64,000 nucleotides of DNA from Sphaeroforma sirkka (taxonomy: Eukaryota; Opisthokonta; Ichthyosporea; Ichthyophonida), in contig LUCW03000230.1 in NCBI GenBank assembly GCA_001586965.3, positions 47,501 through 111,500 of the forward strand. The letters are read 5' to 3'. Below the pieces are notes generated by a model. That model did no database searches and was not told the DNA's origin. It saw nothing but the letters and a program-made list of their open reading frames with translations. Below are positions 1 to 42,201 of this stretch, piece after piece (position 1 is the first letter of the stretch; each line of letters opens with the position of its first letter). A program made the position numbers and the translations under genes.

Positions 1-398
1 GTGTGACTAAATACTTCGAATGTTGGGTATCGCTGGTTGCGATCAATTATTTTGAATGTTCGGTACCGCGTCTATCCTATCGGTTTGTCGCGATCTACCA
101 AGACTTTAATTTTGCTATTAAACCCCGTATTGCTCGAGACAATTCTCGGGACAATTCTCGGTGTGATGCCTGAAAGAGAAGTTCTATCGATGTAAGTATA
201 TAGATTCAATCTTGCCACTTACCTGTTTGTTGTGCTTGTGGTGCCTGATGCTGTAGCTAAACGCTCTACAACACATTGTTTACCTACTTGTAGTTGGCTT
301 TCGGTGCCTGTGTGTGTGGGTCATTTTCACATTTCTTATGTCCAATTATTTCTGGATGTTCTGTACTCAATTTTCGAATTCCCAACTCTGCACATCAG
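1..398 (+). other. Intron (left edge) of the AFG3L2-like gene
   Basis: No coding segment like the family's N-terminal region (mitochondrial targeting, membrane segments, intermembrane-space domain) is visible here. The stretch ends in a CAG acceptor at 396-398 just before the glycine-rich linker exon. A GTAAGT donor-like site at about 192 could end an earlier exon, but the sequence before it does not read as AFG3L2. Most likely all or nearly all of this is intron and the upstream exons lie outside the window. Confidence 0.55.
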
Positions 399-5219
<4,821 letters not shown>

Positions 5220-6318
5220 TCTGGCCTGATTGTAGAAGCAAAACGTGCATTGGTCTATGCCTGGCCCATGAGTCAGTTTACACGTGCGCTTGCACCATCA
5301 TTGTTTCAGAGGAATTGCGAGCGCCCAGTAGAGTGCTGTACTGGTCAATATTTAGTATAGTGCCAGGTAACTGATAGTGGACATGAGTGTTTCAGCATCC
5401 ATTAGGTGTGGACTCGGCATGCGTATGTTCCTGGTGGGGGGTATTATAGTAAGGTCTTATGGATCAATTGTGGGCTCTCAGGCCCGAGTGGGACCGTGTA
5501 CGAGCCTTGCTTAGGATATCATAAGGAAGATTGGCGCATGCGGTGAGCTTTTAGGCAATCACACGTGCGTAGTACTGTCGGGCGAAGCAATGGAAATGAT
5601 TAACTTCTCTACTAGTGTCCGGCGAACTGTAAAAAAATCCAAACAAAATTCGAATAAATAGTCTACGAAGACTGCACGGAAAATGGCATAGACCCGAATG
5701 TTCGGTACTTATCACCGCCACAATCGGAACGCTAGCTGGAAGTTGTAGCCACAACAATTGGCGAACAGCTTATCGTCGATGTATTTGCTTTGAATGAGAG
5801 TACGTAATCTACATATGTGCCACCATTGAGAATCCACGACTTAAAGTTAGAGTTGGAGTATATTTTTCTATAAATGCAGAATATCACCTCTACTATGTTT
5901 GACCCGATCACGGGTATCATCAATTCCATCCCAGCATCTAGCTGAGAATCTAGTGCGCCTCGATCTGACCGAATACACAAGTCACCGTTTGTATGCACGA
6001 CAAAACGGCAGAAATCGCACCTGATGAATGATCTAGGAGCTATTATTAATCGGAAACTCGCAGGTCTATTTAGACATTCGACAGCTGAACACGTCTATAT
6101 ACATACTAATGCTTCTACTTTGACAGAGCTCACGCCGCTCACACAGTGTCGGTTATAGTTTGGGAATTTTCATACATGTCGAGGTCTCAATAGATACCTT
6201 TTTCTTTTTGTGGTAATTGTAGATGTATGTGTATATATCGGTTATAGACAACGCACGATCTGTCATTGTGATATGCACTGCGGGAATTGCATAGTTGTAC
6301 AAAGGGCCGGAGGGCAGC

Positions 6319-6505
6319 GCAAAGTGCTTCGATTCATAGCCGAGACACATTTAAAACAAATATAAGTTTAGCTTATTCAAAGGGGCAAAGTGCTTCGATT
6401 CATAGCCGAGACACATTTAAAACAAATATAAGTTTAGCTTATTCAAAGGGGCAAAGTGCTTCGATTCATAGCCGAAACACATGGAGAACAAATATAAGTT
6501 TAGTG
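6319..6505. repeat. 66-bp tandem repeat, about three units
   Basis: Units start at 6319, 6385 and 6451 (each beginning GCAAAGTGCTTCGATTCATA). The first two are almost identical and the third diverges at its end. Because 66 is divisible by three, a 22-residue repeat is open on the + strand. Nothing suggests that it is translated. Confidence 0.93.
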
Positions 6506-6702
6506 ACCCCGTTTCTCTATGAGGACAGGGCAAAATACCTGCACAGAGGAACACGAGCGTAACCCCGCTTCTCTATGAGGACAGGGCAAAATACCTGCAC
6601 AGAGGAACACGAGCGTAACCCCGCTTCTCTATGAGGACAGGGCAAAATACCTGCACAGAGGAACACGAGCGTAACCTCGTTTCTCTACTAGGACAGGGCA
6701 TG
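6506..6702. repeat. 56-bp tandem repeat, about 3.5 units
   Basis: Equivalent positions recur at 6511, 6567, 6623 and 6679 (TTCTCTATGAGGACAGGGCA). The inner units are identical and the outer ones slightly diverged. It abuts the 66-bp array directly, yet the two units share no obvious sequence. Confidence 0.93.
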
Positions 6703-7420
6703 TTGTCAGTGGTACGGAATATGTGGCGAACTCGAGGAATGCACGCAGTTCGTCTACGAGACGAATGCCGGGGTCTATGATGTATACGAAAACCGTATCG
6801 ATTTTTAGGTTTAAATTGAGCAAGGATAATGAAAGAAACAGACTCTTGACAATGATGAAGAAAAAAGAATGGTAGGAACATTTCTTTTGTTGTAAGAAGT
6901 ATTGTACTACCATTTAATACGTTAAAATTTTCATATAACGTGATTTGCAGCAAATAAGTTTACTATAGTAGCCAGAGCTACTCCTGGTATCAATACAAAT
7001 TCATCAAAGCTAAATGCGAGATAACAAGACGCGTAACCCTTATGTAGCAAATCCCACATCTCATAGAAACATATATCTCATACTATATAGTTACGACCAA
7101 ACGCGTTTGCGATTGTTTATAGCATCCTGTCAGGTGTATGATAACAACTAAACCGTCAAAACCAATACCAGCTGCTGCCATATGGCAACTCTTCAACATG
7201 AACGATGCGGCTATATGTAAATAAATAAGACAAACCTCACATACGCACTAGAGCTGAGCTGCACTGGCATACATGTTGTAAGGTCACACACTGATAAGCC
7301 GAAGAAGTTGACAAAATTCGTAGCGCTACTTCACTGGCTTAGCTAATATCATTTTAATTATGGGGCCAACTCTGGCCCGGCGGTGTCTCGCTGAAATCGA
7401 ATTCATCAGTCGGATCCTCT

Positions 7421-7536
7421 TAAACTACATCCTCATGATATAAATGTCTTGAACTACATTCTCATGGTATAGATGTCGTAAACTATATCCTCACGGTATC
7501 GATGTCGTAATCTACATCCTCATGGTATAAATGTTT
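7421..7536. repeat. 29-bp minisatellite at the 3' end of GBE1
   Basis: Four 29-bp units at 7421, 7450, 7479 and 7508 (consensus start TAAACTACATCCTCATGGTA) lie just beyond the GBE1 stop codon, so they are probably in its 3' UTR. The unit resembles the array in the GBE1 intron at 11330-11890. Confidence 0.88.
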
Positions 7537-7554
7537 TTCGTGTTGGACACACGA

Positions 7555-9484
7555 TTACTCGGCAGCAAACGCCAAGCAGACACGGTTCGGGATATAAATC
7601 TGCAATACCAATTGGGAACGTGGCACAAAAAGTAAATGATAAGAACAAATATCTCATGGGTAGAAAGGCGAAGCTAAAGGCAAACAAGAAGACAGAGGAC
7701 ATTGCCAAAATAAATCTCCACATCAATCAAAACGATCAATGAATGAGTACGCAAAACGATTTATAAATGGGTCACGATACCAATCATAATGTGAACACTT
7801 AACATAGAGCAAGCGCAAAATGAGCAGCTCGACATACCATGGTAGAATTAGGTCTGTCGTGCCAGCCGTCGCCCTCTTTGACCCAGAACTCGGACGACTT
7901 GTCTACTCGGTTGAAGCCACCAAACTCTGGATCATCCGAGGACAACACTACTCTGAGTTTGCCCTTCAGCGACGTACCCACTTTGTAGTCGGGGAATGAG
8001 TTGCTGTGGTGGAAGTTGAACACAAACAGCAGACCCGCACGCTCAAAGACGATGAGCTTGTCTCCCTCGTGTTTGAGGGATACGTACGCCTGGGGGGCGT
8101 TCAACCAGTCGTATTTGTTACACGTCGCGTGCATAGCCGCGTCCCACTTGTTGAGGTATTTGTACTTCAACAGGGGATCGTCCACCACATTCCACTGTCT
8201 GCGTGCGTACTGGAAGGACTCGTTGTTGCCCGCTCGCGGAAAATCAAGCCACTCCGGGTGACCAAACTCGTTTCCGATAAAGTTGAGGTAGCCCTCGCCA
8301 CCCAGAGTGTATGTCAGGAAGCGGATCATCTTGTGCAGAGCAATGCCTCGGTCTACGATCAGCGACTTGGGCGCGAGATCCGACATGTGCGTGTACATCT
8401 CCTTGTCCATCAACCAGAAAGCAATCGTCTTATCACCGACAAGCGCCTGGTCGTGTGACTCGGCGTACGCAATGCTCTTCTCACCGTGTCGACGGTTGGT
8501 GAGGGTGTGCACAATGTTACCGATATCCCACTCCTCATCTGAGAGTTCCTTGAGAATCTCGATCCACTTATCCGGGATAGCCATACTCAGTCGGTAGTCG
8601 AAGCCACCGCCCCCCATAGCCACAGGCAGCGAGAGTGCTGGCATACCAGACACATCCTCGGCAATGGTGATCATATGGTCAGGGTATAGCTCGTGCAGCA
8701 TGGCATTCGCCATCTGCATGTAACAAAAACTCTCTCCGTCGACATCGTCGCCAAAGTACTCGTTGTAGTCGCCACTGAACCCAACACCCATGCCATGGTG
8801 CTTGTACATCATAGACGTGACCCCGTCGAAGCGGAAGCCATCGAATCTGTACTCCTCCACCCACCAGCGCAGGTTAGACAGCAGGAAACGCATCACCTCC
8901 CAGTGGCCGTAGTTGAATAGGCGCGAGCCCCACAGCGAGTGATTGCCGCGCTCACCCTCGTGGAAGTAGCAGTGGTCCGTGCCATCGAATCTATTGAGAC
9001 CGTCGTCTACGTTCATAGACGCGTGCGAGTGCACGATGTCTAGCAACATCAGGATGCCGTAGCCGTGGGCCTTGTCGATGAGGTATTTGAGATCGTCGGG
9101 TTCACCGAAGCGCGACGATGTGGCGAAGAACGATGTCACCTGAGATGGAACGGGAGCGAGTCATCGATGAGTCGAATGGCGAATGCGTGCGTATTCGGTT
9201 TCCGAACGTGTACACTGGCTAATCGGGAGCAACAGTTGATTCATAGGTACAGAACTTACGATAAGTATTAAGAAACATAACGGCCTGCTTTCGCAGTTGT
9301 AGTACAAATTCTAGTAGGTTGTGCTGACATCCGGACAAGTAGTTAAACAATAAAATAGACGAAGTAGCCACTCTGAACAGGCCCACAACGAACCATATAC
9401 TGGGTGCCACTTTGCAAACTACCACCAGTTGTCAATGCGGTCACGGTCTAGGACTCCCTATAGACTACTTCAACGTTCCAATTT

Positions 9485-9542
<58 letters not shown>

Positions 9543-12244
9543 GGTATCCGAAACTTCCGTAGTAAGCGTGCTCCATCACAGCCATCAACTGGATGGCGTT
9601 GTAGCCGTTCTCGGCAATGCGTGGGATGATATCGTCCGCAAAGTGGCGGTACGAAGCAATTGTGGGCTCTTTGGAGGAGATACCCACATGCGCCTCGTAG
9701 ATACGCAGTCCTTGAGTGTTCTTGGGGCGTTCGTTCTTCCACTCAAAATTCTTTTCAGGCATGTAGTACACACCAATGTACACAGGCTTGGTTTTCTCCA
9801 TCACCGCGTAGTTGATCCACGGAGGAATGCGGTCGCAGCGCTCACCGCTGGTGCTGTCGAAGGATACCTGACACGTGGGGATTTGGATATGGTGGTTTAA
9901 TTAGCCGGCGACAAGTGTACAACACCCGGGGGCGGGATGGGTGGTCGAATATGTTACACTTGTTGATCGACTACACCATATTTGAAAACCAGAGATGAGA
10001 TAAATAAAAAAACCATACGAGTATATGAATACATCGGCATATCTTGTGCCGAAGCAGCAAATGCAAGGTCACAGATTACTAAGAGTTCAATAGCACGATT
10101 CAATAGTACGGACAACGATCTTCAGAAGGATAATGACATACCAGTACAAGTAGGCACAGGTAGGCAGTAGTAGAATTGCAACATACCAGTACGCACACCT
10201 AGGTCAAACAAGGCCAAACCCCGCACATACTGATATATATATATATATATATATATACTGCAACATCTACCTTCAGGACGGCATCTAAGCCAAACACAAA
10301 CAGATTCGCTTATCGCTCTAATTGAGCCATGCCTTCTCCTTAAAAAGCAAACAAAACACCCAGACCCCCATCAATAAACACATACCTTTACGTGTGACAT
10401 GTGTTTGATGGCTCTGGATCCATCCTCGTTGTTGGGTAGAAACAGTTCCCACTTGCCGTGCTCCAGTTTCTTCATTTCGTGCTTACGCTCCCAATCACAA
10501 AACTCTCCGATCAGCCACGCTCGGGTGGCCCCCGGGGCCCATTCACGGTAGTAGATACCTTCGGGCGTCTCGTGGAATCCCATAGTCTCGTACCCTTTGG
10601 TAAACTGTTATCGGGAGAGCCAGATCAGGTACAATACATATGCTAAGGAATGCGTGTATTTACATATAGCCTCCGGCTTGGGACCTCGCACATCCCACTG
10701 TCCTGTACCCTCTGGTAAACTATTATGGTGAAGTAGATATCCATGTGTGTTTGTACTTGCACTGAGGATGGTAGATACTCTCTTTGGTCCCATACCCGAG
10801 TCAACCATATTGACAGATAGTGTACAGCGCGAGTATATAGCATTGGGTGTATGTGTATAGTGACTATATCGACCCACGGGCGAGCCACGGAAGCCCATCT
10901 GCGGTTTCATTACGTACTGTTGAATGCCATACGAAGTGCACTCGCGCAATGACTGCATACTGTCAAAGAGATGGTTTGTGTACAAACTGGATACTATTGG
11001 CTCGGCTATTTGTGAACGACTTGTATACGTTTACGATACGGCATTTGTGTATGGAAGGGGTTAGGGGGATTATTTTTAGGGGGTTAGAAGTCTTTTTTAG
11101 GCGTTTAGGGGTTTCTACTTGTTCGCTTATTCTCGGTGCATGATCTGGTGAGCCTATTCAGATGCGACGTAAGTATTTACAACATACGCTTCTGCACTGA
11201 GATTGCGTACGCTATTGCAATCATTCGAGAATGGCATCAATCTCCACAGTGCATTAAGTCGGTGTCTGTGCTGCACATACACTAGCGTAATCGAGAAGTA
11301 CTGGTTTGTTAACAAAACACAATTGACAAGAGTTCTACGGTAAACTATACACGTGATTAAACAGCTATGGAAAATTATACACTTGTGATGTTATTTCTAT
11401 AGCGAACTCTATATATTTTAAGGTGCCTCCGGTGAACTACATATGCGATGGTATTTCTATAATGAACTCATATGTTTAAGTTTCTCTGGTGAACTATACA
11501 TATGTGATGGTATTTGTATAGTAAACTATACATAAGTGATGACATTTATATAGTAAGCTTTACATATGTGATAATATTTGTATAGTATACTATATATATG
11601 TGATGATATTTGTATAGTAAACTATACATGTGATAATATTTGTATAGTAAACTATACATATTTGATAATATTTGTATAGTAAACTATACATATGCGATGA
11701 TATTTGTATAGTAAACTATATATATGTGATGGTATTTATATAGCAAACTATGCATATGTGATGATATTTGTATAGCAAACTATGCATATGTGATGATGTT
11801 TCTATAGTAAACAATACAAGTGCGATAATATTCCTAAAGTAAACTAGACATATGTTCATGTTTCTCTGGTGAACTATACGTGTATGATGCTATTCCTATA
11901 GTGTGCGTGTGTTGGTGGGTCTTTTCAAGTTAAATGGCGTAGTGGTTGCACGCCCTTCAATGCACTAGTAATGCATGACACCGGTTGGTGCCACTACATA
12001 TCAGTTCATTCATCAATTAGTACAATGATATACGAATACATACAGCATCGAGGTGCCATACTGAAAGTGGGTATATGTGTACATTCTATAGCCTCATTTC
12101 GCTTATGAATTTCTTATCAGAAAGTTGCTTATGTATGAGCGTGTATTCACTCAATGCGCATTGCACTATATGGAAACAACTTCGGGGACGTATATTTGTG
12201 TAAAAAAAATTTCACATCCGCATATTACGATGTCTTTCTCCAAT

Positions 12245-12285
<41 letters not shown>

Positions 12286-12303
12286 ATATATATATATATA
12301 CAT

Positions 12304-12339
<36 letters not shown>

Positions 12340-12780
12340 GCTTGCAGGTATTTGATTGTGACATGGTCTACTCTTCCAATTTGATGTGCAATATATGCCA
12401 TAAAAACTTATAGATATTGACGCTATTACGGCACCATTAAATTCCGACAAATACCACCACTAATAACCTTGATGAAAGAACGCAAACCACACATACATTG
12501 GAGAGAGCTAATACATTTGATATAATATATGCATACTTGAAATGTATCAATATTGGAGATTCTATATATAGGGGAGTCGCATAAGGCTATAAATGAAAAT
12601 CCTCAGTATGACACCCGCACACCGTAACAATACACAAAATTCATACTATGTTTAGAATAATGTGACTCTGAAGATGATCGAATATCAGTATCGAGAAACG
12701 ACGTGAACCGATATTGTCACCTATAGCCGATATAAATAGACATAAGGCATCGATACAAATATATATTGTAAGTATATTCA

Positions 12781-12820
<40 letters not shown>

Positions 12821-13931
12821 ATGCGTATGTTATATTCATCGCTAGTTATTAACAATATCGAGAAGAAAAATGCTGGCGAGGTCGTAATTTATCATAATAT
12901 ACACAATGCGCAAAACATCCAATTCTAGATAATGTCTGCGTGAACTGCCCTAATGCGACCAAACATGGTAACTACAAGAGTGAAATATAAAATCGCTTGT
13001 CATGTAAAGCACAACCAAAAACAAAAAACTATGTATATAAACAAATGCATGGATACAAATCTGCGTATGTGTGTGTACAAACACACACGTTTACGCACAC
13101 ATACATACATATGTATTTATATATATATGCATATAGATATGTTTGTGATTGCCAGGTGCTTGAAGAATAACGAATTGCACCAGACATGTATATGCTTACG
13201 TATACTAAGCGCCGGTTGTATGCTTTTTTAGGCGGTGATAGTGAAATTGTATCAAGGACGTTTACACACAAAATAATAGTCATCCAGTATTTACAACTAG
13301 CTACATATACTCAAGACCAAGCACAGCGAGAGCCTCGAATAGTGGGGATGAAAAAGTAGTCATTCGTAAAATTGATGCTGATTGAGCTCACATAAAACGT
13401 ATCCAAAAAAAGATGTATACATACACAGACATGTACATTTGAAACAGTCTACAACGATAGGTTAGACAAGAGAACTAAATCGTTAAATCCATACCTGATC
13501 TAAACTTCCCTCAGCCTCCTCGATGCGTTTACGGTAAGTCGCATAGTTAGAGTACCTATGAAGAAAAGTAGGAAAAGTGGGATATGATGTACGAGAACAT
13601 GTATGCGATCTGACTCGGTCACTGACTATATGTGAACACTCTGAAAGGCTAGCGCGTTGCAACATCAGAGAGTGAAGCACAAGTCAGGGAGACGCGGACA
13701 TGTTGAGTTGAAATTACTTCCATTGAACTGTACATACATGCATGGTTAAATATGGCGTACACAGAGAAGCTACCGTGCTAATTGGTCAAATGTCACGATT
13801 GCACCTGTCTACAATAAACCCAGCACATACATACAGTGTAACACCAGATACCTTTTACAAATAGCATCTTCCATAGGCTTTAGGTAAGGATCCAGCTGGA
13901 ACAGCTGTTCGATTTCGGGAGGAGATGCCAT
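7555..13931 (-). CDS. GBE1: 1,4-alpha-glucan (glycogen) branching enzyme, complete, 6 exons
   Basis: Cytosolic GH13 enzyme that moves oligoglucan chains to alpha-1,6 branch points during glycogen synthesis. Exons (all phases agree): 13931-13852, 13555-13495, 10604-10386, 9867-9541, 9139-7838, 7599-7555, encoding 677 residues (human enzyme 702). The start ATG begins [20 protein letters not shown], as expected for the family N-terminus. The CBM48-like N-terminal module spans exons 2-4. Catalytic residues are intact: nucleophile Asp in [10 protein letters not shown] (about residue 334), acid/base Glu in [10 protein letters not shown] (about 390), stabilising Asp in [12 protein letters not shown] (about 459). 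Exon 5 stays open past its donor to 7799, but the true end is a 45-bp last exon giving IYIPNRV, which matches the family C-terminus (VYIPSRV in human). Introns 2 and 3 carry AT arrays and minisatellites. Confidence 0.97.
9485..9540. repeat. (AT)n microsatellite abutting the GBE1 exon 4 splice donor
   Basis: A TA run ends exactly at the exon 4 boundary. On the minus strand the intron begins GTATATATAT, so donor positions +1 to about +50 belong to the dinucleotide array itself. The gene's other donors use more usual GTAT sequence. Confidence 0.9.
11330..11890. repeat. Diverged minisatellite (about 31-33 bp unit) in GBE1 intron 2
   Basis: Roughly sixteen to eighteen diverged copies of a unit around AGTAAACTATACATATGTGA followed by TGATATTTGTAT. 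The central copies are the most alike and the edge copies the most decayed. Related single fragments (GGTAAACTGTTA, GGTAAACTATTATGG) occur near 10600 and 10715. Confidence 0.88.
12247..12340. repeat. (AT)n with internal (CA)n, GBE1 intron 2
   Basis: A TA run, a TATG-interrupted TA run, a short CACACA tract and a final TA run. A second, shorter pure TA run lies at 12786-12812. Both are intronic. Confidence 0.93.
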
Positions 13932-23691
<9,760 letters not shown>

Positions 23692-24660
23692 GGGTGCTCA
23701 GAGCGAGTATTAGTATGGATACGTCTACAGGTGTACAGTCCAATGCGCAAGGACGCATACAATAAATGGAATGAAACTGTACGGACTGCCGTTGATTGCT
23801 GACGTTTGCCATGGGTGTAGAGCGCCCGGTTGAGTATGATAACAGCTTGACTAGCGTAACGTTGTTGATTATCTGAATACAACGTGTCGTCATAGCAACG
23901 CTTACGAAGTCACTGCGCCTGCTACCTCTGGAGAAGAGCGAGGTGCATGTCAATGAGTAGGTTATAGAAAATATACATACATACCTTCATATCCATATAT
24001 TGTATTACATATACATATATTGTCATACATATACATATCGATTGATTCCTATCATTCGTACGGGATTTATGCTGTCAATGATATGTATTCGTAAGACTCG
24101 GTGATATCCATTTCGGATAGAAAATTCATAACACTAATCTACTGATACCCGTTAAACGCCATTGTGAGGGAGTTATGAGCTACATGAAACGCGAGCAACT
24201 TATATATACAGCGAGAAAAAAAACACTCGTGTACAATTCATAAGGTAGGAGTTTTTATTATTTGTAGGACGTGCGTACAGTCCAATAATTCTATGAGATC
24301 TAGCTCGTTACTGTAGCGAATCTTGTAGTGTGTGTTTTTATAGAACGAAACGTTAAACTATCTTGTGTGGTTTCCAACTTAAAACATGAACTGTCCTCGA
24401 CAGTTAGCGAGGGGTGCGGCGGTTGTAATGTTGTGGTAGGGCAATCCTGCCCGAGTGCTTGAGAGTGCAATAGAGTATATACTAGTCCAACAGTGAAATG
24501 AAATGGCCCTTAAGGAAGTAAAAAAAAACTATCATATAGACTATGATATAACTGTCCTTCGTTCGTCGTTTGAAGAGCATTTTATGTTTCTGGAACTGCC
24601 TACGTACTTATAAGTGAATTAAGTATATATATATATATACATATATACATATATATATAC

Positions 24661-24703
<43 letters not shown>

Positions 24704-25497
24704 GTATATATATACATACGTATTTATATATAAGAAATAAATATATATATATATAAATGGATTATGCATTGTATAATAATTTATCATATCCACTATGCGG
24801 AAGGTATTTACTGTATTTCAAATTGCAGCTATAGAATATATATCTTATAAACATCCACTCAGCACACCGGCGGGTTCATTAAGGGAAAATTTGGTATCTG
24901 TTATGCACTCCGTAATTTTGGTCTATATATAGATTCGATTTCGACAAGAGGAATTCGAAATCCGGCCTTCAGGCAGAGTTTATGCCAATCCAGCAAGCAA
25001 AATCAATACGCACTCCCGCTTAATATATTTGGATAGCGAGATTTACTGGTAATAAACCGGCGTGAAGTATGTCGTGGTTGCAAATACATGTGTTTAAGTC
25101 GTTCATATACGCACACGAGTAGCGGGGATAACAGAGCAATTCAGCCGTCAGTATCTTCAAGTACACGGAACATTACGTGCATATCGTGTAGTATATGTAA
25201 TATTGCAGGTCTTTTGCAGTAGTTATTAACATAAATCCAGCCGTAAATTGCTTATACATACACACGGAATCACAGATCCGTACAGATGAAATGTCATTTG
25301 ATCCCCTAATAAAACCTGCAAAAAGCAATTTTTGGTATTTTACAAAGGAAGTACTCCAGCGCTTAACTTCGGGGGTGTGGGGGGGGGTATTTTTTGGGGC
25401 CTAAACAGACCTAACTTCACAATTCCTTACAAACCAACAGTCGCACAAGTCGTATACAGTACAAGGGTGCTGAAACGTTGCTATCAAAGATGCGCCT
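23692..25497. other. Intergenic region between convergent EMC10 and the RUN-domain gene
   Basis: Contains the EMC10 3' UTR and a TA microsatellite at 24624-24750. I see no gene in the remainder. Confidence 0.6.
23761..23766 (+). terminator. Likely EMC10 polyadenylation signal (AATAAA)
   Basis: A canonical AATAAA 69 bp after the EMC10 stop codon, on the sense strand. Confidence 0.6.
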
Positions 25498-25503
25498 TTA
25501 TTT
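25498..25503 (-). terminator. Likely polyadenylation signal of the RUN-domain gene
   Basis: AATAAA on the minus strand, beginning one base past the TGA at 25507-25505. It would give a very short 3' UTR if used. Confidence 0.45.
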
Positions 25504-25504
25504 A

Positions 25505-41006
<15,502 letters not shown>

Positions 41007-42153
41007 GATTCACACACGAGATACACTAGGTATCCTACACACCATTTAATTTTTTCAGTGCTTAGAAATATCTGGTTATAGCTCAAGCAAACATAAAATA
41101 CTTACGACGGCGGATACACTACATGTAGGTCTTTACGACCGCAGCAGACGATAAGCTCTGCACCGTACGTCAACCGCACACCGGATTACCCTACTGCATG
41201 TGGATCACTGGTCACACCCGACTGCCTGATACAGACTGCAGTTCGCCGATTCCATAGCGCAATATGTGCACTTTTATTGGACTACGCAGTTTTATGATAT
41301 TCGAATTTGTACCGCGAAAACATAATAATCTTTTCCCGTCCAATCCATTGCGAGTTGAAGATCGCATCGTACCCATAAGCGGTCATGACGTATGTGTTAG
41401 AAAAAAAATATTTAGCTAGTTATTTAGATATTTGAGTTGTTTTATTACGTTTCGTCACGATGTGGACAAGAGCAAAACTTGTGGAGGGGAGAGCGTGTCG
41501 TGCAACGTTCTACAATCGCCAAGCACTAACTATTTATGAAAGTCTACCCTGTTCAAATATGTCATCTCGACAGTGTCACTCGTGGCGACCAGCAGTTCTT
41601 CATTTCCACCCTTCTAGGTGTACCAGCTCTTTATGGAGCAAAATCATAGCCCACTAGAAAAAAGGATAAAAAGGCTATGACAAAATACTGTGAAATACAT
41701 CCAGAAGGATATGCATCATGGCTTCGCCCGCTCCCTGGCATGAGCAAAAAGTCTCATCAAAGCTGACCCAAACAAATTTTTGAAAACTACAGTTGCATTC
41801 ACCGAAACTGTAAATAGGGCATTGTATGTACGATTGAATTTATCATGACTCAATGGTCTCGTAATCCGCATGCGCTTACGAATACACAGTTGCATTCTTT
41901 GCAATCTACTAATATACATGTACACAAATATATAAGCATTTTGTCAGGTGATATATTGTCAAGTTCCCCTTCCAGTACACACGAGAAAACACTAGAATGG
42001 TTTGTTTGCAGTGAAGATTTGCGTCGAAAGTATTTGTAAAAGTATACAAGTACGAGATACTATCGGTGGTCTGTAGATACGAACTACCACATAGTAACCA
42101 TGCAATTGCCTTCGCGTAGTTCTATTCCATCACCTAACTACTATAATTCTGCA
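41007..42153. other. Intergenic region between DDX54 (upstream) and the RUN-domain gene
   Basis: 1.1 kb separating the 3' end of DDX54 from the start codon of the RUN gene on the same strand. It should hold the RUN gene promoter. No convincing gene or strong element is visible. Confidence 0.6.
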
Positions 42154-42159
42154 TTTATT
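42154..42159 (-). terminator. Likely DDX54 polyadenylation signal (AATAAA)
   Basis: A canonical AATAAA on the minus strand about 43 bp after the DDX54 stop codon. Confidence 0.6.
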
Positions 42160-42201
42160 GTTCAAGTTCCGCAAGTACGTGTCCGAAGTAGGACATCGGT
42201 A

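Larger units (their letters stand above)
5220..7554. other. Intergenic region between convergent AFG3L2-like and GBE1 genes
   Basis: Both flanking genes end here, so it holds their 3' UTRs. An AATAAA at 5653-5658 is a possible but distant polyadenylation signal for the AFG3L2-like gene. The remainder contains two tandem arrays (6319-6702) and one at the GBE1 end (7421-7536). I see no convincing gene, and the short open frames have no recognisable content. Confidence 0.6.

Noticed and set aside
6319-6702. CRISPR-like array
   Set aside because: Units are directly contiguous with no unique spacers, and the setting is a eukaryotic intergenic region.
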